A stretch of DNA of 64,000 nucleotides, from NCBI RefSeq assembly GCF_001625305.1, contig NW_017804353.1:2191789-2255788 (forward strand). The letters are read 5' to 3'. This document shows, piece after piece, positions 1 through 11,878 of the stretch. The notes beneath the pieces were generated by a model that was not told where the DNA came from, made no database searches, and saw nothing but the letters and a program-made list of their open reading frames with translations. A program made the translations under genes and the position numbers. This stretch comes from Branchiostoma belcheri (taxonomy: Eukaryota; Chordata; Leptocardii; Amphioxiformes; Branchiostomatidae). Position 1 is the stretch's first letter. The number at the start of each line of letters is the position of its first letter.

Positions 1-10
1 GAACACTTAC

Positions 11-1860
11 AACAAAGACGACAAAAAAGCTTATAGTTCTACAATTTCTGTACAGCATCCACAAAGGTCTGGGTTTTGATGTTGTCTTGATCTCCATCTT
101 GGATGGTAAGTCAGGCGAGCGAGTCGATCATGGGCCAGTCCAGATGAATTCATGTGAGTGTTACTGAAAAAAAAGACCAAAATGTTAAATATGGTCATTG
201 ATAATAGGTAACTAAACATGTAGCTCATTGTCAGAATACTGACCCTTTTCAAGGAATGACAGTTGCAGATTCTGATCTAGATGCTATGGTTAAAGTTATC
301 AGTAAGTTGTCAGTTAGATCTGTATTGATCGAGAAATTATCTGATTCAAGTGTAAGACAACAGACATGCATTCACTGGCTGGCTACATAACACATGAACT
401 TGTCATACCTAGGCCCACTGGCTTGAAAAGATATCATTGTGCAATTGACTGTTTGAAGCCATAAGAATCTACAAATTTAGGTCTATCCACCAAGGACTCG
501 AGTATCAGTATCAGATATAGAATGGCTTGTTTTCACAAATAATACCCACTACAACACTACAGCTGACAGTACATACATGTCGTCACCACAGGAATTGTTG
601 ATGTACAGTCACATACATTTTTGTTACAGGTTGGATAAGTGCTTTTGTTGCCATCATAATGGACATGTCGTGTTGGGACCAGGGATGTGTTCCTGAGGGA
701 CCAGCTGTGAAAACCCCTCCAGCAAACTGTCCCCACTGCTCTTTGTTCACTTTGCCTTTTGAAGGCACAGACAATTAGGGTATGTTACAGCTGTGCTAAA
801 TACTAAACACAGGGTTATCTATATGATGAAGGCTTCACTAGTTTATTTCCTTGGTTCTTGCAAGAGGTTTGCTGAAATATAGCAATCAGCCATCACGAAT
901 GCACAAGAAAAATTGAATGTGACTGTAATCACTCCATATAACTGACTCAGGACCAAGGCCATTTTTCCAGCTGATATACTTAGTATTCTTTTTAATCTGA
1001 CAACCCAAAAAATAAATTGATGTGCCCTAACGTTTTCTAACCAACAAAACAGACGTTTGGAGGGCAGATCCTAATATAAACAGACCATTAGGTGTGGTTC
1101 AGAACCTACCGAGTTGAATTGTTCCCTACATCTTCAAAAGTTCCTTCAAGTTGGTAACTTCAAAACCGCTGCTTTCAAAACATGCAGCTAGAACCAAATA
1201 AAAAGTAGATCAAACGACAAAAAAAAACATCTCGTGGGAAAGAACCCAATTGGTCTTTCGGCAAAGTTCAAAAGAAACGCCACTACAAAGTACACGTCAG
1301 GATCACCTGTACTGTAGGGCACCCAACTTTCAGGCGGCCTCGCGTTCTGTCAAACTTCGGGTTCAAACAGCGACAACGAGTAAACATTACGCCCACAGGT
1401 GTCATTACCTGTATTTTACAACATAAGAGTTGGCAGTTAAGTTGCCGGGTGTAAACTGAGTATCCTTATAAAACTAGGCCATTGGCAAACAAGTGGCAAC
1501 GTCATTGGAACTATGAAGAACTTGCCAACTTCCTAGTGACATGAACTAAAAAGCCTCGGCAATGTTTAAAAAAATGCGAGTGGAAATATACATTAGTCAA
1601 CACTTTAAACTTCTGTTACAATAAGAGAAAAGCAGTTAATACTCTTGCCTCAAGTGTTTCAAGCCTTGCCGATCGCCAAATTGCAAGTTTGCTGTTTATA
1701 TGGCCACCTGTTAACGGCTACGCCACTTGCGTTAAACAAGTGGCCGCGTATAGAGATTGGCAGCTACCGTAAAATTACCTTGTTCGCTTACCGCAGCGCC
1801 GGTCTTGTCGCCAGCTAGCAGACGACACTCCGTCAGCTTGAAGTTTCCATAGTAACGGAC
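11..1860 (-). other. Possible unidentified minus-strand gene (weak exons)
   Basis: I do not recognise this gene. The best coding candidate is about 628-755, read on the minus strand. It has an AG before it and a GT after it, and encodes a hydrophilic peptide with the motifs KVNKEQWGQFAGG and GPSGTHPWSQHD, which look protein-like rather than random. A second possible exon lies near 39-97 and can end in DAVQKL and a stop. It could instead continue to a GTAAGT donor at about position 10. I found no initiator exon I trust. The rest of the interval (about 100-600 and 780-1780) shows no other coding sequence. This could equally be chance ORFs. Confidence 0.25.
1843..1856 (-). promoter_or_regulatory. 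RFX X-box-like site
   Basis: On the minus strand the bases read GTTACTATGGAAAC, an imperfect palindrome close to the RFX X-box consensus GTNRCC(N)RGYAAC, with one mismatch per half site. RFX factors drive ciliary genes in animals. The site lies upstream of the weak minus-strand exons at 11-755, in a stretch richer in CpG than its surroundings (about 1740-2260). A chance match is possible. Confidence 0.3.
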
Positions 1861-2269
1861 GATAACTGTTTCTTGATTAAGTCAAAGTGGTTCACTCTTA
1901 TTAAGATCGTAAGTTGCGAAAAAAGATGGTTTGAAAATGAAGCCGTTTTTGGCGTGTCCGCGTGTTTGTAGCGGATTTCCGGGCGATGGTAATACAGGAC
2001 AAAGGTCGTGTTTTCTCCGTAGAGTGGACACTTGTGGCTCTTGAATCCAATACCCGGTTTAAAGGATAACCCGGCGGCTAGGGAGAATTTGCGCGCTGAT
2101 CACCGGCGACAGTACAGCTGCAGTACCGCGCGCAGTCGCACCGTCGGGTTGTTCGGAGACCCAAAATAAATGCACCGTTTTGGAGCGCCATTTGTGTTGC
2201 ATGAAATTGTAGAGAGCGCAAACAAGCTGATAAAGCAAGCAATATGCACTATCAGTGCTCCCCATCGTT

Positions 2270-2630
2270 CATAAAAGTTATCATATAGTTATAGCTGAAA
2301 CCATACTTGCCATATAAAAACTTTTCAATTTATCGTGTACAAGTTCAATGTCATACACCTCAGTGCCATTTGATGCATTTTGAAGTATTTTATTTTAAGC
2401 ATAAAATTGACACACATTTTCCGAAATTTAAAAAAAAATTGTAACCAAATTACAGTTACTTATGAGTGGCCATCCCTTATTTTACTGTCTTATTTCTTGT
2501 TTCTTCAAACTTCCAGAAGTTCCACCTTACTGAACTAGCACTTCATTTATTTTTTTACACAATCTATCATCTTTAACTTCAGTCTTGGCAGCTTGTTTGA
2601 AAAAAGCACAGTCCACAACTTAATAAGACT
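2270..2630. other. AT-rich spacer
   Basis: AT-rich, noncoding sequence between the CpG-richer block at 1740-2260 and the PMPCA poly(A) region. I see no gene or repeat in it. Confidence 0.5.
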
Positions 2631-2636
2631 GACATC

Positions 2637-2642
2637 TTTATT
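2637..2642 (-). terminator. PMPCA: Candidate PMPCA poly(A) signal
   Basis: AATAAA on the minus strand, about 670 bases past the PMPCA stop codon. The interval 2643-3313 would be the 3'UTR and holds no other gene. Other AT-rich hexamers nearby could be used instead. Confidence 0.45.
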
Positions 2643-3313
2643 CATTCTTTGATATACGTTTACTACCTAACTACATCAGTTCTCCCTCATACCTTATGTA
2701 ATACACAAATAGTACAATATCGCCACAAAAGTTACATTGACTTATAAAAACTTTACAAATACAAACCAAATGACACAGACCTTAGTTAGATGAAGAGCAC
2801 ATTTGAGCCATCCTGTCACAATACACATTTTCAGGTCAGTCCCTAACATTGCATTGTACTTATATCCCAGAACCTAAAACAAGAAAAGTTTCAGTCCCAC
2901 TATTGCTTACTAATTTTCACAAGTCATCTTTACATGATGTGTGCAAAAATGGATCTTATAAAGGATCTGGTCTAAGTTTAAGTTACATTGTACTTCCATG
3001 ACTGAAATACATTTACCTATTAAACAAGTGTGCGTGCGGGTGGTTGACACGTTATTCATATTTTCACTTATTTTTGCCCAACATCATTTTTAATATAAAA
3101 TCTGAGATCAGAAAAGAAACAAAATGTTGTCAGGAAATAAACTAAAATTGTTGTTTGTAGGATGGAAGGGTGTACAGTTACATGTATGTGCACTCTGTAA
3201 TGGGACATACAATGTAGAGATCTGAAGTTCATTTATTGAAGGTTACATAAAAGTAAAGGGGGGTTTATAAACAAAGTGAAAGTGCTGTATCCATGGCAAT
3301 GTCATCTCCATGG

Positions 3314-6300
3314 CTACCGGAACAGCGTGAAGCGACGCGGCATCTGTCCGTCCCTGCTGGCCAGTCCCGTCTGTATGTCCTCATACGAGTGCAGCTGTCG
3401 CAGGTCACCCAGCGCTGCCACCGAGGGTTTCGTCTCCAACATCCGCCGCGCTACGCGACGTATGTCCTCCTCAGTTACAGCGGCTGGATAACAGTACAAA
3501 GGAACTTTATGACCGAACAAGGCAATCAGAGAATGAAGACTTTACCCCCTTACCCAAAGACATTAAGACTAGTCATGTATTTGTATATGTTTTATGTGAG
3601 AGGCAAACAAGAATGAACAAGTAAAAAAAAAAGTAAAGTTTTCAATTTCTTAACTTGAGTGTCAATACCTGAGTGCACAAGACTAATAAGTACAATTAAG
3701 TAAAGAAGCTATATTAAAATACTAATATAAGGTACATTTACACTATACCTGCCCTTTTCTTGGTCTGTTACTTGTAAAATGCCCCCTATCACTCTTCCCT
3801 GTTTTCACTGGCCTATGACATTACAAGCCATACAACAGAAGACACAGAATAAAGTGCAAGGTAGAGCATTCTATCAAACAACTTACCAGCTGCATGTACT
3901 TTAATCTAGTACAATCTGCACATAAGAGTCCTACTTGTACCCACCAATCATATCGCAGAACTCCTGTGGAGTTTTCCTCGTGTTGTTGTTCAGCACCTGC
4001 CTGCCGATGTCCTCGAACACGATTGGTCGAGCCTCCAGGTTCATCATCAGCATCGACTGAAGCTGGGTCTTGGCTCGCGCCAACTCAACCTGGGGAGGAG
4101 GGGGTGGACAGCATTCATGCACAACATGAAGAGATAGATATACACTGGAAACTGTCATATACTAAGTATCTTGAAACAGATCTAGAAAAGTAAGGGCAAT
4201 GAGTAGGTCTACAAAGTAGCTAAATGTTCAAAAACTATAGCAATCTCTCTCTGGCTACTGGTAGGGCATGAAGCCGTTGACAGAATTCATATTAGCACAA
4301 GATAGTAGAATATGGGAAAGATGAAAATTGCAATTAAGACAAAACCCATCTGTGGTTATCTATGTAGAACTTACCCCTCCCACTGGCCCTGCCATTCTGA
4401 CAAACTCACGGACTAACACACTGACCAACTCTCGAACCTGGGGGGCAAATGACAAACTTTCATTAGTATGTATCAACATGAAATAAATTTTCATATTCAA
4501 ATGGTTAGTAAGACAGACAACTGTCAATATTCAGGCTATTGCTTTTTTTTTTTTTATAGATCGATAATATGAACCATCTGTACCTCAGTTGGGTGTGCAC
4601 TAGCATGTATACAGAACAGTCCCGTGTCCTCATAGCTGTGGTGGTATGCTGTGGCATTATACATCCAGTGGTACCTGTGGGATAGACAAATGGCTGACAA
4701 TTCAAAGCAGATAATACAGTACTAGTAAGGTATAGAAATTATAGCCGGAAGTATCTTGAAAGAATCATTTCAAACTACATGTATTAAAATTCAAATGGAA
4801 AGGCCCCCACTGTACTGTATATCATGATACAGACTTTCTTCCACAATATCTACAAAACAGCATTACATACTGTGATTCTTTGCCCCAAGATAAGAAAACC
4901 TTATCTATCTATTGCCGGGCTTATCAGTTGAAACCAAGCCAGTACAAATTTCTTTCCATAGAACCTTGTCTAACTTTGGTTCTTCTAAATAATAAGAAAA
5001 CCCCACCTGTTGAGCACATTGAGGTACAGTCGTGTGTACATGCCCTTCCCAGGACCCCCTGCAGAGAACGACCCACCTCCTCCCATCATCATGTTGAGCA
5101 CGGCGAAGGGGATGAAGTCAGGCTCGTTGTAGGAGCAACTCTCCAGCCCGATCACTACATGGGTCAGCTCTGGGAACTTGTTAGGACCCAGGCTGATGTT
5201 GGACATGTCCTTCTCTACCTACAGTAAAAACATATAAACAAAACATGTCTTAGTTTTATGGTTAACATGTGTATACAGGTGTAGGAGCAGCTCTCCAGCC
5301 CGATTACTATGTGGGTCAGCTCTGGGAACTTGTTGGGACCCAGGCTGATGTTGGACATGTCTTTCTCTACCTATAGTTCAAGCATATGACTTTACAAAGG
5401 CTAGGTTTTATGGTTATACAGGTGTAGGAGCAGCTCTCCAGCCCGATCACTACATGGGTCAGCTCTGGGAACTTGTTAGGACCCAGGCTGATGTTGGACA
5501 TGTCTTTCTCTACCTACAGAAGGTAAAAAGATATACTAAGTATACATGTAGATGAAACATCACAGAGATTTGACTAACATCTATGAATAGTTAAAGGGAC
5601 AGCTCACAAGACCAGCTCTGAGAATCTGTTAGGGCCAAGTCTTTTTCCATCCCTAAGAGAAAAGGAAATAAAAATGTCTTTCTGAAGCTGGAAAACAAAA
5701 AATTCAAACAGAACATATCTTATTTTCCTCATAGAGTTCTGGCAAATCATCAGATTCAGAACACTAGAGATGTCAAAGAAGCAGTACTTAAGATCACCAA
5801 GTTGTAGGTGAGACAAGTCATCTAGAAACACACACGCTGACAAACGAAAAGTAATACGTAAGTCCCTTTGGTTGAATAACAGATAATAACAGAATAACAG
5901 TAATAGTATGGAGTTTACCATACTGATGGAGATCTCAATAAACAAAGAAACAAACAAAGAAACAAACAGAGAGACTCCCTACCTGTCTCATCCCCCCTGT
6001 GTACTGCGCAATGGACTCGTCCACCATCTTGACGGGGTATCTGCCCTGTCCTTCCCATGATGCCTTGCTCCCGACGATGTGTTTCCTGGCGGCCTCCACG
6101 AGCGTCTGGTGTTCCACGCCGACCCCGGCCAGGACCATGCGGGACGGGACGTAGTGCAGGGACAGGTAGTTAAACAGGGTGGGCTGGTCGATCTGCAGGA
6201 TGTTGTCTGGTGGACAGAGCTTGGGCAGGCCCACTGTGTTGTCTCTGAACGCAGCCTGGGAAAGATCAACAAAAGAATGTTAAAAGGGGCACCATACACA

Positions 6301-9300
6301 AATGTAGTTCAGGGATAGAAGGTTGAACAGATTGAGAGCAGAACCGAGCTCTGAAAGGCAGCTAGCCTTCAACACAATACTGGAGTTTACTGGTGTAAGC
6401 TGTGAGTACGACATAAGATTCAGAACACAATGGCAAGGCCTAACTAATTTTTATTTAAAAAAAAATAGAGCAAAAATAAGAAATGTTTTCATAAACATTC
6501 TATAAGTATAATTGCAAGGGGCAGAAACCCTACATTTAGGTTTACAATCACTTGAGCAATAAACTATTGTATTATGCCATGCAAAGGCTTGCCATCATGA
6601 GATACAGACAGATACTTACAGCATGGATGAGCTCAGTCAGCAGAGGTTCAGGATCAGGTCTCATGTTCAGGTCCTCCAGTTCAAACTGGATCGCTCGTCT
6701 TGTGTCCTCAATCTGTGACATTACAGGCAGTGAGTTAGATTGTTTTAGGCACATTCAATAAGACAGTCAAATGATATTGGGTTCTACAAGCTATATTGTG
6801 CCCAAAATGTTACTTACTTGAGCTAAAAAGCAGGAGAAACTGTACTTTACCTCTAACTCAGTGAGACTCAATGAGACAGAGTAAACGGTATAGGGTTCTG
6901 CAAGCTATTTTCTGCCTGAAATGCTATTTACATGTACTAAAATGCTGTACTTTACCTCTAACTCAGTGATGTTTGGTTTCAGGACGATGTCAGACAGCAA
7001 ACTGACGATAGGTTCCACCTCCTTCCTGTCAGCTGATACTGCATACATGATGGTGTCTCTGAACAGGTACAGAAAACAGAATTAGAGGCAGTGTCTCAGT
7101 GTAAAGGTATCTTTGATTACACTTTGTAAAATACATAGTGTACCAGCATGTAGTGTTGTATATACATGTATATAGTGTTGTTCCCCTTCAAACGATATAA
7201 AGTGTTGTTCCCCTTAAAAATTGTACACTGTGGTAGTCCACCAAAGATCACTTTCTTTTCTATTAGAATAATGGCTTCCTCTAAATATGTGGAGGATGAT
7301 GAACTGTAAGAACATAAAAATTTCAGGAAAGAAACAGAACATTAAAACATGGTAAGAAAAAGATGAGATTAAGGGAGAAAATGGGAAACAGACAAAAGAG
7401 GGAATAAGAGGAGGGAGGGAGAGAGATACAGACTAAGGGTGTGTGTGTGAAAAAGAAGAACCCCACCTGGATGACTGACAGTCACAGATGCCGCCATATT
7501 TCTCCAGCTGCTGGAGGATGTCGTCACGGCTACCAAACCTGGCCGTGGACTGGGGCCAAACAAGGTCAGGGTTAGACTGGGGATGTCAGGCACTTGGGCA
7601 CTTAGTAAGAAAACAATGTGTCTGCCAGTTTACATCAAGAAAAGGCCCTTGAATTAAAAAGGCCCTTAAGAGAGACCCTACAAAACATCAGTGCATATAC
7701 ATGTACTAGGGTAGTGGACTTTGTTACTGAGAAATCTTTTGATGCACCATTCACACACAGGAGTGTCAACGCTGTTAAGGAAATCTAAACTGTTACTCAG
7801 TAGGAACTTACATTGAAGGCAAGTTTCTCCAGGAAGTGGGAGATTCCACTGGGAAAAGCAACCTCATGTCGGGAACCAGAATCTACAAGAACTGACGGAA
7901 AATATTAGTTTGCAGACTGTAGATACAGTTACAAGTATAAGCTAGTACACTGGTATTTCTTCATGAATTATTAACATAGTACAAGTCTTTCTTTCTCAAT
8001 TCAGGTGACAATGAGAACTATTAGTGAGCTTTGATTGGGGATGTCCTCTCAGATGGGACATAAAGCTGAAGGTCTTGTTTTTGAGGACAGCCACGCCTCG
8101 AATGTGTTTAACATCCCACTGCACTCAGTAGGGGCTCTTTCTAGTGTGAGTTTTTCAAAACAGTCCAGTCTTAAGCAGCAGGTACTTACTGTACTGTGCA
8201 AACCTGGTGTGTTACACCTGAAGACCGTTTGTGGTTATGCGAAAAAAGAACACATTCCTACCTCCTACTGTACAAAACTGCCCAAACTTGTTCTCTGACG
8301 TGACCTTTAACCCATTCTCGAGGGTGGTGATCTTGGTGTCGTAGGTCTGGTTGGTGACGGTGGCGTACTGCGGCACGGGAACGCTGGGCAGCGGCTGGCT
8401 GAGGGGGACAAAGCCGGGGTCACCGCTGCTACAGAAGTTACGCAGGCCATGGGGCTTCTTCCTGTAATTATGTTGTAAAAAATTTAAATCATAAAGATGA
8501 TTCAATAATTTTAAGGCAGACAAGTTTGTCCTACTTTTTTTTCGCCGTGGCTATATACACTCCCGGTGTGTATATAAAAGACAAATAGATTTTATATACA
8601 CTCCGAAATGCTAGCCTCCTTGGTAGGCCCAAAACTTGGGTTTTTGTGAGTGTTTGAGGATTCAGGGGCACCAAGTTTAAACCTCGGTCTTCAAGTTTAT
8701 CTTATTGGATGATGAAAATCAGAAAACAACACGGAAATCTCCACCGAAGTTCGGTCGAGCGGACCGCCCCGCCCGGCGGCGGCGGCGAGACCGGTCGCGC
8801 GCCCCTGGCGTCCTCGCTACCTGGTTGATCCTGCCAGTAGTCATAGGCTTGTCTCAAAGTTTTAAGCCATACACGTGCAAGTTTAAACTGTCTCAGTGAA
8901 ACTGCGAATGGCTCATTAAATCAGTTATGGTTCCTTTGATCGTCACATCCTACATGGATAACTGTGGTAATTCTAGAGCTAATACATGCGGAAGAAGCGC
9001 CGACCTCACGGTCTGGCGTGCATTTATCAGACCAAGACCAACCCGGGGTTCGCCCCGGTCCCTTTGGTGACTCCGGATAACACAGCCGATCGCGCGGTCT
9101 TCGCACCGGCGACAGATCATTCGAATGCCCTATCAACTTTCCGGGAGTGTATATAAAAGACAAATAGATCTTATATACACACCGGGAGTGTATATAAAAG
9201 ACAAATAGATTTTATATACACTCCCGGAGTGTATATAAAAGACAAATAGATTTTATATACACTCCGGGAGTGTATATAAAAGACAAATAGATTTTATATA

Positions 9301-10423
9301 CACTCCGGGAGTGTATATAGCCACGTTCCTTTTTTTTAACTTAAGGAATCATCAGTGGATGTTAAAAGGCCTTCGCCTACTCAGTGTCACCCTGTTTTTC
9401 TTTTACTATGTGTAGTTATGTGTATATATAACACAAGACCTAAAAAACACAAGCATTTATCAAGACTCAATCAACCGCAAACAGCAGTGAAATTTGAATG
9501 ATGGTGACCTCGAAATTATGTGCGGTATCTTATATGCTTGGCTGGATCTGCGCTAGCCGTGGACGACTCTGGTACCCTTTTTGCATGATAATGCCGGGAC
9601 AGAGTCGTGGTGCAATGCATAGGCCAAAACCAACCTTTGCCGTGCCGGGCCTCATGCAACGGGCCGGCCCCGGATTTTTGGTGTCCCTGGCTTCCCGACG
9701 CACTCACCTGCCGGGCCGGGGGGATAAGACCCTAAACAAACGCAGCATTTTACCACAACACGGCCTCGGAGCACGTAACTCCATACAAATCATTGGCGAT
9801 CGGCGCCATTTTGAATTCAGGAATTGGTCCGCAAAACAGGTCGGACCCTGAGTTTACGACAGATTACGTCATGATACTTGCATCTTGAACGTTGGAGAGT
9901 TGAAAATAACGACGTAATCTGGGGCCGGCCCGTTGCATGAGGCCCGGCACGGCAAAGGTTGGTTTTGGCATTGGCATTGCACCACGACTCTGTCCCGGCA
10001 TTATCATGCAAAAAGGGTACCAGAGTCGTCCACGGCTAGATCTGCGCCTGTTCGACGAAAGAAGTACATTGTACTGATGTTGACACTTTCATTAACTGCT
10101 CTTTTCTTGTTCAGACTCCATTTTAATCTAACGGCAAAGCAAAACAAAATTCAATGCAACATTTTATTCCTTGCAAAACAATGACGGTGCTCAAAACATG
10201 TGCACTGTAATTTATGGCAGGCGCGCCAAGGCAGTCACGAAAATACCATTTTCTTCATGAATTTCATTGCGTTTCCCTCGCTTATACCCATGTTGCCGAT
10301 TCTATACTAGTAGATCTATCCGTTCCTAGGTTTGGTAGTCATAATTATAGGCAAAATCGGGAGAAAAACTCACTTTAAACCGTAAATATTCCGACACCTC
10401 GCCGCAACTACCCGCGCAGCCAT
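3314..10423 (-). CDS. PMPCA: Mitochondrial-processing peptidase alpha subunit
   Basis: Noncatalytic alpha subunit of the matrix peptidase (MPP) that removes mitochondrial presequences. It pairs with the zinc-bearing beta subunit and its glycine-rich loop contacts the presequence. Twelve coding exons (minus strand): 10374-10423, 8262-8461, 7812-7882, 7467-7549, 6956-7058, 6620-6712, 5983-6255, 5007-5218, 4584-4674, 4375-4437, 3945-4089, 3314-3483. The sum is 1554 nt, 517 residues, close to the usual ~525. Residues 1-17 are basic and Ser/Thr-poor but start [11 protein letters not shown], like a targeting peptide. Residues 95-106 read [12 protein letters not shown]: the alpha-type degenerate site, lacking the HxxEH of beta. 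The alpha-specific loop [15 protein letters not shown] starts near residue 337. The end PRRFTLFR matches the family C terminus. All junctions keep phase. Intron 1 carries two mobile elements, and exons 5 and 8 have partial intronic copies. Confidence 0.95.
5281..5519 (-). repeat. PMPCA: Two extra partial copies of PMPCA exon 8
   Basis: The first ~90 bases of exon 8 (5129-5218) with their splice acceptor recur at 5281-5376 and 5423-5519, almost unchanged. Each copy keeps the acceptor and the reading frame ([13 protein letters not shown]) but stops before the glycine-loop half and has no donor at the same place. A weaker fourth trace lies near 5600-5650. The repeat period is about 140-150 bases. 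These are probably nonfunctional pseudoexons. Use of one would truncate the protein. Confidence 0.85.
6841..6945 (-). repeat. PMPCA: Intronic copy of the PMPCA exon 5 donor end
   Basis: A stretch of about 105 bases in intron 5 repeats the intron start and the last bases of exon 5. The string tgtactttacctctaactca appears at both about 6841 and 6946, and the flanking text (gttctgcaagctat, gttctacaagctat) also recurs. It brings a second GTAAAG donor but almost no coding sequence. Confidence 0.6.
8818..9141 (+). pseudogene. 5' fragment of 18S rRNA, decayed
   Basis: Starts with the universal 18S 5' end, tacctggttgatcctgccag, and keeps other conserved blocks: aatggctcattaaatcagtt, ggataactgtggtaattcta, gagctaatacatgc and ccctatcaacttt. 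It breaks off exactly where the palindromic array begins. Several normally invariant positions differ (agtcatagg for agtcatatg, tcaaagttttaagcc for tcaaagattaagcc, gaatgccctatc lacking the usual TCTG), so it is not a working gene. The preceding GC-rich 75-80 bases look like the end of the 5' external transcribed spacer. It runs opposite to PMPCA. Confidence 0.93.
9142..9310. repeat. Four tandem palindromic 41-bp units
   Basis: Each unit reads as ggagtgtatataaaag, gacaaatagat, then the complement of the first part, making a hairpin with a TATATAAAA-like box on each strand. Four copies sit head to tail here and one more at about 8566-8607. Copies differ by one or two bases. There are no spacers between them. 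Confidence 0.9.
9554..10038. mobile_element. Foldback (MULE-like) element with 9-bp target duplication
   Basis: The two arms (about 9554-9672 and 9919-10038) are inverted copies of ~120 bases that differ only in a short patch. The outer ends are tagccgtggacgactctgg and its complement. Direct 9-bp repeats gatctgcgc flank it at 9545-9553 and 10039-10047. Long inverted arms and 9-bp duplications fit the Mutator superfamily. There is no transposase, so it is nonautonomous. It lies in PMPCA intron 1. Confidence 0.88.
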
Positions 10424-11823
10424 GTTTCCTTCCCACAATACCTCATACTCTGACCCTTCACCTCTGACCCAAACACCTGATGACCCTCCTGGCGCGAACC
10501 TTTCAAAATCTTCGCTCCTTTCTTGGACCCGCCTTTTCGCCAAGTCTCTTCACTTGTCCTTGATACTTCTTAAATCTAGGAGTGTCGAAAATGTTTCTCA
10601 ACACCTTAAGAAAGTTTAAAATGTTCAAGAAGCCCGTTAAGGGTGCTACGAGCCGTAACGAAAGATTCTCCCAACCTTACCTGGCCCCTTGAGTGCCAGT
10701 TCCCGCCAATCAGCTGTTCGAAACCGGTGCTGTATCGACCCATGCCATTGTTCCCTGGATCCCCGCAATGTGTGCCACTCGTTAAGTCCACATGTTTGCG
10801 TACGGGCGGGGTCTAGGTACGTGCGCCGATCCTTATAACGATTTATTGATTCAAGTCGCCATTTTAAAATGAGGTGAATCGGATATGGTGTCAGTGGATT
10901 GTTCTGCGTTTAAAGGATTTTGAATATACCGTGTTCCGTGAGTCATCTTTGTAGGTCGTGGGACCGGGAACAGGTGGAGCTGCTATTGATTGACTACGGG
11001 ACTCTACAAGTGTGCGCTGTTAACTGTGAAAGCTGGGATTATTACACACGTACAATGGATTAAGGGTGGTGTCAGGCCCTGTTACCCTTGATTATTTTGG
11101 AAAGATGAGCAAGAACTTTTGGACAGGCAAATTTTCCTGAATGCGACAGAGGAATACAACAGGACAAACTCACAAGGACCTAACGCAAAAACTTCAAGAG
11201 GACAAGATACGGGGGACCAAGAGGTGTGTATGTGTCTGTTTCCACTTAATTCGTGGATGGCCACTATCATTTAGTGTGGACATAAGGGCAGTTGTCCGGG
11301 TAATATTTTTGCAGCAATCAGACACATCCCTTGGGAACTATGGAGACTCAAAGGCTTTCGTGTGTTGTTAATTTGAGATTATGGAGATGGCTTAAATTTA
11401 CAGGTACATGTAATTGATTTAGTGGTAAAAATTAGCTTTTACTTGTGTTGTGCTTACAGGTAGGTACATAGTAGTTAAATGATTTTTACAAATAATTACA
11501 AAACATTACCTTAATTCACAATAATATCTTAATTGCCATGTGTATGTTCAGAGTGTGAAGATAAATACAACCAAACAGTTTTTGACATATTTAAATTGTT
11601 TCCTATCCAGTTACTGAACTTAAAAACAACAAAAGTGGACAACTTCAAGTTTAAATTTGACCCATATTGCATCAAGGAGGACAGGGATTCATCAATTAGT
11701 CAACAAGCAGATTCCCAACTGAAATTCACAATACTACACAACTACAACAATGGCATAACTGGACCTGAAAACCACCCTGCAGTCTTACATGTAAGAGAGG
11801 AAAACATATATGAAACCACAGAC
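10424..11823. other. Divergent intergenic region, PMPCA and laminin
   Basis: Separates the PMPCA start (leftward) from the laminin start (rightward) and should contain both promoters. I see no convincing gene. The open frame at 11533-11838 has no family features and overlaps the laminin TATA box. Confidence 0.5.
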
Positions 11824-11831
11824 TATATAAG
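11824..11831 (+). promoter_or_regulatory. TATA box of the laminin gene
   Basis: TATATAAG lies 48 bases before the first ATG of the laminin-like gene. That spacing puts the expected transcription start about 20 bases before the ATG, giving a very short 5'UTR. Confidence 0.55.
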
Positions 11832-11878
11832 TCACTGACAAGCTCTCGTGCTGAACTCTACTGAACTTGCTAAGCACC

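Larger units (their letters stand above)
8546..9325. mobile_element. Terminal-inverted-repeat element carrying rDNA
   Basis: A unit of about 780 bases in PMPCA intron 1. It is bounded by a perfect inverted repeat: the left end begins cgtggctatatacactccc and the right end is its exact complement, 21 bases in all. Inside are one palindromic TATA-bearing repeat next to the left end, a GC-rich stretch (about 8740-8817), a 5' 18S rRNA fragment (8818-9141) and four more palindromic repeats. There is no transposase ORF, so it is nonautonomous if mobile. I could not identify a clear target duplication; poly-T lies on both sides (8534-8542 and 9329-9337). The family is unknown. Confidence 0.7.

Noticed and set aside
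8818..9141. Functional 18S rRNA gene
   Set aside because: Only the first ~320 bases are present and conserved positions are mutated.
9142..9310. CRISPR-like regular repeats
   Set aside because: Units touch each other with no spacers, are full palindromes, and lie in an animal gene intron.
11533..11838. 101-residue plus-strand open frame before the laminin gene
   Set aside because: Low-complexity AT-rich composition, no motif, and it overlaps the laminin TATA box.
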